Positions 1 to 8,361 are shown, numbered from the stretch's first letter. The stretch is 14,370 nucleotides of DNA from Pyrinomonadaceae bacterium (GCA_014379075.1 JACMMN010000180.1:1-14370), one strand, 5' to 3'. Translations and numbers: made by a program. The notes: a model not told the origin generated them from the sequence alone.

Positions 1-1181
1 GGACTTCGTCGAGTGATGATTTTTTTACGGGAACGCGGGCGGCGGCGTTTGGCGGGACGACGACGATCATTGATTTTGCGGTGCAGACGAAAGGTGAATC
101 AATGACTGCGGGCGTAGATGCGTGGCACAAAAAGGCTGAAGGCAAGACGGCGATCGACTACGGTTTTCATCTCATCACAACCGAGTTCGAGGACGGTGAT
201 GAGAAAGAGATGTATAAGTTGATGGATGAAGGCATCACGAGCTTTAAGCTTTTTATGGCTTATCCGGGCGTGTTTTTGGCGGATGACGCGACAATCTTTC
301 GTGCAATGAGCGCGGCGGGGAATCGCGGCGGGTTGATCTGCATGCACGCCGAGAATGGCATTGTCATCAATGAGATCATTAAACGATTTCTCAAAGACGG
401 CCGAACCGCTCCGAAATACCACGCTCTGACGCGGCCAACAATTGCCGAGGCCGAGGGCGTTCATCGTGCAATCGCCATTGCCGAGATGGCCGAATCGCCG
501 GTTTATATTGTCCATCTATCATGTACCGACGCGCTCAATAAGGTAAGGGAAGCGAGAGATCGCGGCATCCCGGCGTTTGCCGAAACGTGCCCGCAATATC
601 TTTTCCACTCAATCGAAGATTACGGTGACGGATGGGATGGCGCAAAATATGTGATGACGCCGCCGCTGCGTGAAAAACATAATCAAGCCGAGCTTTGGAA
701 GGGCCTGAAAATGGACGACCTGCACGTGATCTCGACCGACCATTGCCCGTTCTGCATGAAGGAGCAAAAGGAACTCGGCGTAAACGATTTCACAAAAATC
801 CCAAACGGAGCTCCGGGCGTCGAAAACCGCATGTCGCTGATCTACAACGGCGGTGTCGTCGAAAACAGAATCTCGCTCAACCGCTTCGTCGAACTCACCT
901 CGACCGCCGCTGCCAAAATGTTCGGCCTTTTCCCGAAAAAGGGAACAATAGCCATCGGTTCCGACGCCGATATTGTTATCTTCGATCCGCAAAAAGAACA
1001 TACCTTCGGCGTCGAAAATGAGCATATGAACGTCGATTATTCTTCCTACGAAGGCTGGAAGGTAAAAGGGAAAGTCGAAACCGTCCTCTCACGCGGCCGC
1101 GTCATCATCGAAAACGGCGAACACACCGGAAAACAAGGCGACGGGCATTTCCTAAAGCGCGGAACTTGTGTGAATATCTAG
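1..1181 (+). CDS. pydB: Dihydropyrimidinase / D-hydantoinase family amidohydrolase, 5' end outside the window
   Basis: It hydrolyses the ring of 5,6-dihydrouracil or dihydrothymine to the N-carbamoyl-beta-amino acid, the second step of reductive pyrimidine breakdown, in the cytoplasm. The reading frame is already open at base 3 and reads TSSSDDFFTGTRAAAFGGTT, a conserved stretch of the family, so the GTG at 81 is internal and not the start. About 392 residues are visible, against roughly 460-480 for the family. The missing N-terminus would carry the first HxH metal ligands. Numbered from base 3, the visible metal-site residues are the carboxylatable Lys82 in SFKLFMAY, His115 in CMHAEN, His171 in IVHLSC and Asp246 in STDHCPF. 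The C-terminus has the usual GSDADIVIFDP strand. The NCS1 carrier, ureidopropionase and PreT genes downstream favour dihydropyrimidinase over a hydantoinase of other purpose, though sequence alone does not fix the substrate. The next gene starts 35 bases after the stop. Confidence 0.93.
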   Translation, partial: TSSSDDFFTGTRAAAFGGTTTIIDFAVQTKGESMTAGVDAWHKKAEGKTAIDYGFHLITTEFEDGDEKEMYKLMDEGITSFKLFMAYPGVFLADDATIFRAMSAAGNRGGLICMHAENGIVINEIIKRFLKDGRTAPKYHALTRPTIAEAEGVHRAIAIAEMAESPVYIVHLSCTDALNKVREARDRGIPAFAETCPQYLFHSIEDYGDGWDGAKYVMTPPLREKHNQAELWKGLKMDDLHVISTDHCPFCMKEQKELGVNDFTKIPNGAPGVENRMSLIYNGGVVENRISLNRFVELTSTAAAKMFGLFPKKGTIAIGSDADIVIFDPQKEHTFGVENEHMNVDYSSYEGWKVKGKVETVLSRGRVIIENGEHTGKQGDGHFLKRGTCVNI

Positions 1182-1216
1182 CTGAATTTTAGAAATCTCC
1201 CACCACATCAGCCGTT

Positions 1217-2293
1217 ATGAAACGATGCCCTGAATGCAAGCGGGATTATTACGACGATACGCTGCTCTACTGTCTCGACGACGGCTCACGGCTTCTTGAA
1301 GGGCCCGCTTCGGATGAAGCAGTCACGGCGATTTTCGCCTCAACAGATCAAAATGAACAGGAAATAAACGCCAGCGGCGTGACTGCAATTCTATCGCCCG
1401 GAACTCATCGAGGACGATTCTCCCGTAACAAATCCTTTTTTTACATTTTCGCTGCGGTCGTTTTGCTTCCTGTCGGCATTATCGCCGTTTATACTTACGT
1501 GTTTTCTGTTAATCGGCAAACCCAGTATGCTGACATCGTCGTCGCGGATGACGAATCAAAGCATTACTGGGAGATGCAACAAATCGAGCAGATTCAATTT
1601 ATTTCTCAGCGGGCTCAGCATGTACAGAAGCTGATTGGCGATGAAGAAAGCTATCTTGATGAAGAGGCGTTGATCGTAATTAAAGAACAGATCGACGATT
1701 ATGTCGAGGAGAAAGATAGCTTGTCGCAGAAGCCTTTTGAAGAAGGTTTACGGGCCATTTATGGTCGTGCAAGCCAATTTGCGCCACTCGTCGCTCGCTC
1801 ATACGAATCGCAGAAGGTTCCCGTGGCGCTTGGTCTTTATCAGGCAATGATTGAATCAGAATACCACGATTGCCTGAATCTAACCGAGCATCCAAGAGCT
1901 CCGGTCGGCTTGTTTCAGTTTTCCCGGAAGACCGCCGAGGCGTATGACCTTAAACCAGCCGATTATTGCGACGTGCAGAAACAATGCGTCGCAGCGGCAA
2001 GGCACATGTCCGACCTGATAAGCGATTTTGGGTCGGAGAAGTCGAGCTGGACCCTGGCGCTTCTCAGTTTCAATCAGGGACCGAAGGACGTCCGCGATTA
2101 CCTGCGCCAATTGCGCGGACGCGGCATTATGGAACGAAGCTATTGGACAATTCTCAGGCATCAGAAAGACCTGCAATCGCCGATGACCGACGAAGCCAAC
2201 AGATACGTACCGCGTTTTTTCGCGGCGGCAATTATAGGTGAAACTCCAGCGGTGTTTGATCTTTCAACACCGCCGCTTACGACGCTGCGCTGA
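1217..2293 (+). CDS. Membrane-anchored lytic transglycosylase-like protein with N-terminal zinc ribbon
   Basis: The 358-residue product has three parts. Residues 1-30 are a short zinc ribbon (Cys4, Cys7, Cys19, with CLDDG where a fourth Cys would be expected). A single membrane helix lies at about 74-97, preceded by Arg/Lys, which puts the N-terminus in the cytoplasm. The rest is predicted to be periplasmic. Residues 195-345 look like an SLT/goose-lysozyme fold: ALGLYQAMIESEY supplies the catalytic-type Glu213 followed by Ser, GLFQFSRKTAEAYDL matches the GLMQ..P.TA motif, and LLSFNQGP matches the A.YNAGPG motif. SLT enzymes cleave the MurNAc-GlcNAc bond of peptidoglycan to 1,6-anhydro products, and that activity is inferred here. 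Residues 110-195 are polar and mostly helical. The start ATG is chosen because the ribbon begins there, and no Shine-Dalgarno sequence is evident. Its first 32 residues nearly repeat those of the next gene, and nothing in it links it to pyrimidine breakdown. Confidence 0.82.
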   Translation: MKRCPECKRDYYDDTLLYCLDDGSRLLEGPASDEAVTAIFASTDQNEQEINASGVTAILSPGTHRGRFSRNKSFFYIFAAVVLLPVGIIAVYTYVFSVNRQTQYADIVVADDESKHYWEMQQIEQIQFISQRAQHVQKLIGDEESYLDEEALIVIKEQIDDYVEEKDSLSQKPFEEGLRAIYGRASQFAPLVARSYESQKVPVALGLYQAMIESEYHDCLNLTEHPRAPVGLFQFSRKTAEAYDLKPADYCDVQKQCVAAARHMSDLISDFGSEKSSWTLALLSFNQGPKDVRDYLRQLRGRGIMERSYWTILRHQKDLQSPMTDEANRYVPRFFAAAIIGETPAVFDLSTPPLTTLR

Positions 2294-2315
2294 TTGCGAC
2301 ACAGAACAATATATT

Positions 2316-4301
2316 ATGAAACGATGCCCCGAATGCAGGCGGGATTACTACGACGACACGCTGGGTTTTTGTCTTGACGATGGCTCACGGCTTGTCGATG
2401 GTCCCGCGAGTGCTGAGTCGGCAACCGCGATATTTCCAGCGGTTGGCCTCGCTGATGGATCCCCCACGGCTATTCTGTCAAAGCCACCAGCGACAATCGA
2501 TCATGCCGACCCGGCAACATCTGCTTCGAGTGCCGAGTATCTTTTCAGCGAGATCAAGCGGCATAAAAGAATTATCGGCACTGCAACTCTTGCCCTTCTG
2601 ATTGCTGTAGGCGGTATCGGTTTCGCGGTCTATAAATGGGGTTGGACGGGCAAACCCGCTGCATCCTCCGCGCCGTTTCAGACGATGAAGATCGAGCGGC
2701 TTACGTCGAACGGTAAAGCGACGGATGCCGTCATCTCGCCGGATGGCAGGCAGGTTGTCTATGTGCTCGACGACGGCGGGCAGCGGAGCCTCTGGCTGCG
2801 GCAGGTTGCGACGATGACGGACGTGCAACTTCGGGAGCCGGATAAAAGCGTTTTTTACTGGAGTTTGACCATTTCCCGCGATGGTGATTTTCTTTACTAC
2901 GTCTATGGCGGTACATCCATTCGGAACCGCATCCTGTATCAAATGCCGCTTCTCGGCGGCAGCCCGAAAAAGATCGTTGAAGACATTGGAAGCCCGATAG
3001 GACTTTCGCCGGACGGCAAACAAATGGCTTTCGTGCGGACCCGAGATAAAGAAAGCGTGATAATGATCGCAAATGCCGACGGAAGCGGAGAGCGCGAGAT
3101 CGCCAAGCGACCGGGTAATCGGTCATTCGGAAACTTCTTTGCCGGTGGAATAGCATGGTCGGCTGACGCAAAGAAGATCATCTCAGTTTCCGATGTGCGC
3201 GATTCCGAAGGCAGGTATCACAACATCGTGGAAATATCCATCGAAGACGGGACGGAGCGTATTATTAGCCCGCATAGATGGCATGAGATCCGACGTCTGG
3301 TTATCCTTGCGGACGGCAGCGGCCTCTTGTTCAGCGCGGCGGAAAAGGCATCGGAAAATCGCTCGAAGCAATTGTGGTATCTGCCGTATCCGGAGGGAGA
3401 AGCTCGAAAAATTACAAATGATCTTAATCATTACACGGATCTCAGCCTGAACGCCGATTCGAGCGCATTGGTTACGGTTCAGGAGGATGTAAATACAAGC
3501 ATTTGGACTGCTCCGGACGGCGACGCTGTCCGCACCGTACAGCTTTCTTCAGTGTCAGGCAAACTGGATGGTTGGGACGGCGTTACATTTACACCGGACG
3601 GCAAGATCGTTTACACGTCTATGGCGGGCGGTAATGATGGCATCTGGATAATGGACGCCGATGGACGGAATCGTAAACGCCTCACCTCTCCCGAGACCGT
3701 GGCTTTCTACCCTTCGGTCACAGTGGATGGGCGTTTCATTTTCTATAACGTAGAGGTCGGACGCATCCGTAGGATTTGGCGAATGGACGTCGACGGAGGC
3801 AACCAGAAGGAAATGTTTGCCGGAAGTAATCCGCAAACCGCAGCCGGACTTATGGTTTACGCAGATAGAGCGGCCTTCTGGAAAGTTTCGGTTGACGGCG
3901 GCGAGCCTATCAAAATTACCGAAGAGCCCCGTCTGTCACGATGCGCAGTCTCGCCGGACGGAAAGTTTCTCGCCTGTCAATTTGACCCTCCGGATACAGA
4001 TGCGAGCATAAAACTTTTTTCGGTCGATACCGGCGAATTACTAAAAGAGTTCAAGGTGAAGCTGGAACTGCCTGCCCGCATCCGCTGGGCGCCCGACGGA
4101 CGATTCATAACTTACGTTTCGCGCCTCGATGGCTTGAGAGATATTTGGAGCCAGCCGATCGAAGGCGGCGAACCCAAAAAGCTGACGAACTTCAAAGCCG
4201 ATCAAATATTTTCGTTTAATTGGTCCCGCGATAATAATCTCGTTATCTCACACGGCACCGCCACCTCCGATGTCGTCTTGATCCGGAATACCAAACAATG
4301 A
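2316..4301 (+). CDS. Zinc-ribbon, single-TM, TolB-like PD40 beta-propeller protein
   Basis: I place the start at the ATG at 2316, giving 661 residues. The frame is open further upstream, to 2238, but that part overlaps the previous gene, and the MKRCPEC ribbon begins exactly at this ATG. Residues 1-30 are the zinc ribbon (Cys4, Cys7, Cys19). A membrane helix at about 85-107 follows KRHKR, so the N-terminus is cytoplasmic and the large C-terminal part periplasmic. From about residue 126 there are repeated PD40/TolB blades with SPDG-type turns (SPDGRQVVYV, SPDGKQMAFV, TPDGKIVYTS, SPDGKFLACQ, APDGRFITYV) and DADG/DVDGG hairpins. One blade near 3820-3890 is short and lacks its SPDG turn. Acidobacteria often carry this propeller fused behind a Ser/Thr kinase, and here no kinase domain is present. 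The role is probably ligand or protein binding in the envelope. The stop overlaps the next gene's ATG (ATGA), which indicates translational coupling. Confidence 0.85.
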   Translation: MKRCPECRRDYYDDTLGFCLDDGSRLVDGPASAESATAIFPAVGLADGSPTAILSKPPATIDHADPATSASSAEYLFSEIKRHKRIIGTATLALLIAVGGIGFAVYKWGWTGKPAASSAPFQTMKIERLTSNGKATDAVISPDGRQVVYVLDDGGQRSLWLRQVATMTDVQLREPDKSVFYWSLTISRDGDFLYYVYGGTSIRNRILYQMPLLGGSPKKIVEDIGSPIGLSPDGKQMAFVRTRDKESVIMIANADGSGEREIAKRPGNRSFGNFFAGGIAWSADAKKIISVSDVRDSEGRYHNIVEISIEDGTERIISPHRWHEIRRLVILADGSGLLFSAAEKASENRSKQLWYLPYPEGEARKITNDLNHYTDLSLNADSSALVTVQEDVNTSIWTAPDGDAVRTVQLSSVSGKLDGWDGVTFTPDGKIVYTSMAGGNDGIWIMDADGRNRKRLTSPETVAFYPSVTVDGRFIFYNVEVGRIRRIWRMDVDGGNQKEMFAGSNPQTAAGLMVYADRAAFWKVSVDGGEPIKITEEPRLSRCAVSPDGKFLACQFDPPDTDASIKLFSVDTGELLKEFKVKLELPARIRWAPDGRFITYVSRLDGLRDIWSQPIEGGEPKKLTNFKADQIFSFNWSRDNNLVISHGTATSDVVLIRNTKQ

Positions 4302-4825
4302 CTATGAATGCTCGACTTGCTGAAAGGGAACTAAAGACCAGGTTTGGAACATCTACGGAGATCCTTTATTACGATGGACAGTCGGAATCGATAGCGCTTG
4401 TTATGGGAAATGTGGAATCGGAAGAAAATGTACTCTGCCGAATTCATTCAAGCTGTATTTCCGCACACGTCTTCAACAGCATCGAATGCGACTGCCGCCA
4501 AGAGATGGAAATTTCGCAGGCGATGATCGAGAAGGAAGGAAAAGGCGTTATCATCTGGCTTGACCAGGAGGGCAAGGGAAATGGACATCTTGCTTTGATG
4601 GAAAGCATTAAATTCAAGAAGCAAGGTTTCAGCCAAGGCGAGGCATACGAAAAAGCTGGTTATAGAGCAGATGCAAGAAGTTTTCGCCCGGCGGCTGAGA
4701 TTTTGGCTGAATTAGAGGTTAAATCAGTTATTTTACTGACAAACAATCCCGAAAAAGCTGAGGATTTGCGGCGGGCGTCGATAGCCGTTTCCTATACAAA
4801 ACAGATTATTCTGGCAGAAGCCTGA
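4298..4825 (+). CDS. Divergent GTP cyclohydrolase II (RibA-like) protein, C-terminally short, Tyr105 equivalent replaced
   Basis: This 175-residue protein aligns without gaps to the core of E. coli RibA, which opens GTP for riboflavin synthesis. Conserved here are the zinc ligands Cys53, Cys64 and Cys66 (HSSC then CDC with exact RibA spacing), the Arg48-Ile-His GTP contact region, Asp125 and Arg127 (equivalents of the catalytic Asp126/Arg128) and LLTNNPEK. Differences are EGKGNGH for EGRNIGL, Glu at the Gln70 position, Ser at the Glu53 position and, most strikingly, Ile104 where RibA has the catalytic Tyr105. A Tyr-to-Met change at that site in a Streptomyces homologue stops the reaction at the formylated intermediate. 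There is no DHBP synthase domain and no other riboflavin gene nearby. The protein ends about 25 residues earlier than RibA, and its last codons and stop lie inside the inverted repeat at 4813. The ATG overlaps the previous stop; a second ATG two codons on (4304) is also possible. Family assignment is firm; activity is open. Confidence 0.85.
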   Translation: MTMNARLAERELKTRFGTSTEILYYDGQSESIALVMGNVESEENVLCRIHSSCISAHVFNSIECDCRQEMEISQAMIEKEGKGVIIWLDQEGKGNGHLALMESIKFKKQGFSQGEAYEKAGYRADARSFRPAAEILAELEVKSVILLTNNPEKAEDLRRASIAVSYTKQIILAEA

Positions 4826-4960
4826 CCGTAAGGAAGGCTTTACTTTGGGAGTAGACACTTGGCAATTGCAGTAGGCAGTTAAAGAATCGCTTTACTGCTT
4901 TCCGCCAGCTGCTTACTTGCCAACTTCGTCGTAGCCCTTCCTTATGGTCAGACTTCTGCC
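4813..4960. repeat. 148-bp imperfect palindrome (MITE- or REP-like), overlapping the end of the RibA-like gene
   Basis: The arms are 4813-4839 and 4933-4960. They are complementary over 27/28 bases with two mismatches and one single-base gap. Inner segments pair too: TTGGCAA at 4859-4865 with TTGCCAA at 4917-4923, and CAGTTAAAG at 4876-4884 with CTTTACTG at 4890-4897 (one bulge), leaving the loop AATCG. The whole piece could therefore fold into one long hairpin. It contains no coding sequence, and the GGCAG/GTAGGCAG tracts resemble small repeats dispersed in many genomes. The left arm covers the last codons and stop of the cyclohydrolase-like gene, and the right arm ends 16 bases before the next ATG. 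I see no flanking target duplication. Confidence 0.75.
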
Positions 4961-4976
4961 TAGCTTCATTTTTACT

Positions 4977-5792
4977 ATGACAATTTTTTCGGACAAAGAA
5001 CTTTCTCAAAAACTCGAACGAACCGAAGCGCGTTCGAATGCGGATTTCGTTGAAACGCGGGCACGGCTGTCTCCCGAAAGCGGAGCCGAGTGGATAGAAG
5101 TTGCGGGAGCCTGTGCGATGTTTGACGGCATCGAATCGCCATTGACGCAGACATTCGGGCTTGGCCTGTTTGATGAGATAAACGATGCCGAGATTAATCG
5201 GCTCGAAGAATTTTTCAAGAAACACGACGCACCCGTTTTTCACGAGGTTAGCCCGATGGCCGATCCGCCGCTGATCGAATTGCTCAACCGACGTGGATAT
5301 CAGCCGGTGGAATTAACGAGCGTCATGTTTCGAACTTTGGCCGAGGAAAATCTGCCTTTCCGGCCAAATTTGCAGATCACGACACGAGTGATTGAAAATA
5401 ACGAAGTGGACATTTGGGCAAAAACCGCCGCAGACGGCTGGAGCACGGAAATGCCGGGCATGGGCGATTTTATGTTTGCATTTTGCCGAATCGGAGCGCA
5501 GTGCGCCAATGCATTTCCGTATATTGCGGAATTGGATGGGAAACCGATCTCGACCGGAGCGCTATTAATTTATGACGATATTGCGCTGCTCGCCGGTGCG
5601 AGCACGATTCCCGAAGGCCGGAAACAAGGCGCCCAAAGCGCACTGCTCGCCTCGCGGTTGCGTCACGCGGCGGAAAACGGCTGCAAAATTGCGATGATGT
5701 GCGCCGCACCCGGCAGCCAATCGCAAAAGAACGCACAGAAGAACGGTTTTCAAATAGCTTACACCCGAATTAAATGGCAATTGAAACCATAA
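4977..5792 (+). CDS. GNAT-family N-acetyltransferase
   Basis: The start is taken at the ATG at 4977 (271 residues, MTIFSDKELS). An in-frame ATG at 4944 lies inside the right arm of the inverted repeat and would add an unlikely MVRLLPSFIFT. The C-terminal half (about 135-270) is a GNAT fold: a beta strand YIAELDGKPISTGALLIYDD, then ALLAGASTIPEGRKQGAQSALL (about 204-224), where R-K-Q-G-A is the acetyl-CoA pyrophosphate loop (R/QxxGxA), and finally SQKNAQKNGFQIAYTR, typical motif B. The N-terminal 120 residues look like a second, degenerate GNAT-like lobe without a visible acetyl-CoA loop. The acceptor cannot be read from the sequence. Its stop and the ATG of the transporter are one base apart, so the two are very likely translated from one message. 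Confidence 0.85.
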   Translation: MTIFSDKELSQKLERTEARSNADFVETRARLSPESGAEWIEVAGACAMFDGIESPLTQTFGLGLFDEINDAEINRLEEFFKKHDAPVFHEVSPMADPPLIELLNRRGYQPVELTSVMFRTLAEENLPFRPNLQITTRVIENNEVDIWAKTAADGWSTEMPGMGDFMFAFCRIGAQCANAFPYIAELDGKPISTGALLIYDDIALLAGASTIPEGRKQGAQSALLASRLRHAAENGCKIAMMCAAPGSQSQKNAQKNGFQIAYTRIKWQLKP

Positions 5793-5793
5793 A

Positions 5794-7293
5794 ATGGAAA
5801 CAACAACCACGAAAAACGATTTTGAAGAACTGCATGAAGACGTTTCCGCAAGCCCTTTGTGGAATAAAGATTTGGCGCCGACAACTATAAAAGAACGCAC
5901 GTGGTCCACATGGAACATCGCCGCGCTTTGGATCGGGATGAGCGTTGTCATTACAACGTATACGCTCGCTGGTGGTTTTATTGAAGCGGGAATGAACTGG
6001 TGGCAGGCGATGGTCACGATCCTGCTCGGAAACTGCATTGTGCTGATTCCGATGATCCTGAACGCTCATGCCGGAACGAAATACGGGGTTTCGTTCCCGG
6101 TTCTGGCCCGTGCTTCATTTGGAACTTATGGCGCGAATATTCCGGCGATTTTGCGGGCGATAGTGGCCTGTGGCTGGTTCGGTATCCAAACGTGGATTGG
6201 CGGGACGGCGATTGATGCATTGTTCGGAGCGCTTTGGGGCGGTTGGGTGGAAATTTTCGGTGGGGAGATAATCGGCGGTGTGGCCTTGCATACTTGGCTG
6301 GCGTTTTTTCTATTCTGGTTTGTCCAGTTCGTAATTATTTTAAAGGGAATCGAGGGCATTAAATATCTCGAATCGTGGTCCGCTCCGGTACTGCTGCTCG
6401 GCGGGTTAGTGATGCTTGTTTGGGCGACTTCGAATGCGGGCGGCATCGGCAATGTTTTGTCGGAATCGGCGGTTCTGCAAAAACAGACGAATGATTTTTG
6501 GACGATATTTCCGGGCGCTTTGACCGCATCGGTCGGTTACTGGGCAACTTTAAGTTTAAACATTCCGGATTTTACCCGTTACGCAAAATCCCAAAGATCG
6601 CAGATGCTCGGACAGGCCTTGGGACTGCCGCTGACGATGACGGCTTTTGCGTTTATCGGCGTCGCGGTGACGAGTGCGACAGTTATCATTTACGGCGAGG
6701 CCATTCCCGATCCGGTGAAATTGATCCAGAAATTCGACAGTATATTCGTGATCTTATTCGCGATGATCGTTATCTTTATTGCACAGCTCACGACCAATAT
6801 GGCGGCAAACGTCGTGTCGCCTTCCAACGATTTTTCGAACCTCAGCCCGAAGCGCATATCTTATGTCACCGGCGGCCTGATCACGGCATTGATCGGAATT
6901 TTAATGATGCCGTGGCAATTGATGTCGTCGATGGGAGCGTATATTTTTACCTGGCTGATCGGATATTCCGGCCTGATGGGAGCGATCGGCGGTATAATGA
7001 TCTGCGATTATTTTTTGATTCGCGGGATGAAACTGCAGCTCGCGGAATTGTTTAAAACTGACGGCATTTATTCGTACAATAGTGGTTTCAACTGGCGGGC
7101 GATTGCCGCACTTGCAATCGCGATTGCACCCGTTGTTCCCGGATTTATAAAGGCTGCTTCGACGCCGGGCGGACAGGTCGCGAATCCCGATTTTTTCGAC
7201 ACAATTTATGTTTACGCGTGGTTCGTCACTTTCGGTATCGGATTTATATTGTATTATGGATTCTCGCGGGTATTTCCACCTAAAATTAGATAA
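5794..7293 (+). CDS. NCS1-family nucleobase/hydantoin:cation symporter
   Basis: This 499-residue protein with about twelve hydrophobic segments belongs to the cytosine/uracil/allantoin/hydantoin permease family (NCS1, LeuT fold) and should sit in the inner membrane. Family hallmarks include the N-terminal NKDLAPT segment and WNIAALWIGMSV, YGVSFPVLARASFG, and GYWATLSLNIPDFTRYAKS. Residues matching the substrate site of the hydantoin carrier Mhp1 are visible: Trp128 and Gln132 in CGWFGIQTW, Trp250 in GYWATL, and an Asn in TTNMAAN (335 or 339). TTNMAANVVSPSNDFSNL on TM8 also matches the family's sodium/substrate region. With a dihydropyrimidinase, an ureidopropionase and PreT around it, uracil, thymine or dihydropyrimidine uptake is the best guess. 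Hydantoin or allantoin cannot be excluded. It starts one base after the acetyltransferase stop with no ribosome site of its own. Confidence 0.92.
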   Translation: METTTTKNDFEELHEDVSASPLWNKDLAPTTIKERTWSTWNIAALWIGMSVVITTYTLAGGFIEAGMNWWQAMVTILLGNCIVLIPMILNAHAGTKYGVSFPVLARASFGTYGANIPAILRAIVACGWFGIQTWIGGTAIDALFGALWGGWVEIFGGEIIGGVALHTWLAFFLFWFVQFVIILKGIEGIKYLESWSAPVLLLGGLVMLVWATSNAGGIGNVLSESAVLQKQTNDFWTIFPGALTASVGYWATLSLNIPDFTRYAKSQRSQMLGQALGLPLTMTAFAFIGVAVTSATVIIYGEAIPDPVKLIQKFDSIFVILFAMIVIFIAQLTTNMAANVVSPSNDFSNLSPKRISYVTGGLITALIGILMMPWQLMSSMGAYIFTWLIGYSGLMGAIGGIMICDYFLIRGMKLQLAELFKTDGIYSYNSGFNWRAIAALAIAIAPVVPGFIKAASTPGGQVANPDFFDTIYVYAWFVTFGIGFILYYGFSRVFPPKIR

Positions 7294-7363
7294 GCCACGA
7301 ATTACTCAAATTTCACTAATAAAATACAAAAATCATTCGTGCCATTAGTGTAATTTGTGGCTA
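7293..7363. repeat. 71-bp imperfect palindrome between transporter and ureidopropionase
   Basis: The left arm AGCCACGAATTAC (from 7293) is answered by GTAATTTGTGGCT (to 7362). Pairing continues inward through TTCACTAAT (7312-7320) against CATTCGTGCC / ATTAGTG, about 24 of 31 positions with a loop of about 10 bases. It fills the gap between the transporter stop (7291-7293) and the next ATG (7371). Stem-loops built on CACGAAT / ATTCGTG with AGCCAC ends occur as dispersed intergenic repeats in several environmental phyla, so it is more likely a repeat than a terminator. There is no T-run after it. Confidence 0.65.
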
Positions 7364-7370
7364 AAACATT

Positions 7371-8240
<870 letters not shown>

Positions 8241-8243
8241 AAG

Positions 8244-8350
8244 GCAGAAACACGACCGGTAGGAAGTGTGTCAGCGTCTGCGGCCTATAAATGCAAAACG
8301 GCCATTGGAATAGATTAAAAGAACACACTCGCTGCCCGTCGTGTTTCCGC
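8244..8350. repeat. 107-bp imperfect inverted repeat (REP/MITE-like) upstream of preT
   Basis: The arms 8244-8271 and 8323-8350 are 28 bases each and match in 23 positions after reversal. Their shared core is GAAACACGAC followed by GG and AGTGTGT. A smaller GGCC/GGCC stem (8282-8285 with 8300-8303) lies in the 51-base centre. It starts four bases after the ureidopropionase stop and ends twelve bases before the chosen preT ATG, so it fills the junction. It differs in sequence from the elements at 4813 and 7293. Confidence 0.7.
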
Positions 8351-8361
8351 ATTTGATGCTT

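Noticed and set aside
2238..2315. Upstream extension of the propeller protein
   Set aside because: It overlaps the previous gene's end, and the zinc ribbon starts at the ATG at 2316, just as in the neighbouring paralogue.
3817..4011. Possible frameshift in the propeller gene where one blade lacks SPDG
   Set aside because: The main frame resumes good propeller sequence (WKVSVDGGEP) without a stop, and the other frame shows no clear blade continuation; a degenerate blade is simpler.
4944..4976. Earlier ATG for the acetyltransferase
   Set aside because: It lies in the right arm of the inverted repeat and adds residues unlike a family N-terminus.
8341..8361. GTG start for preT
   Set aside because: It is part of the right arm of the 8244-8350 repeat; ATG codons at 8356 and 8362 follow directly.
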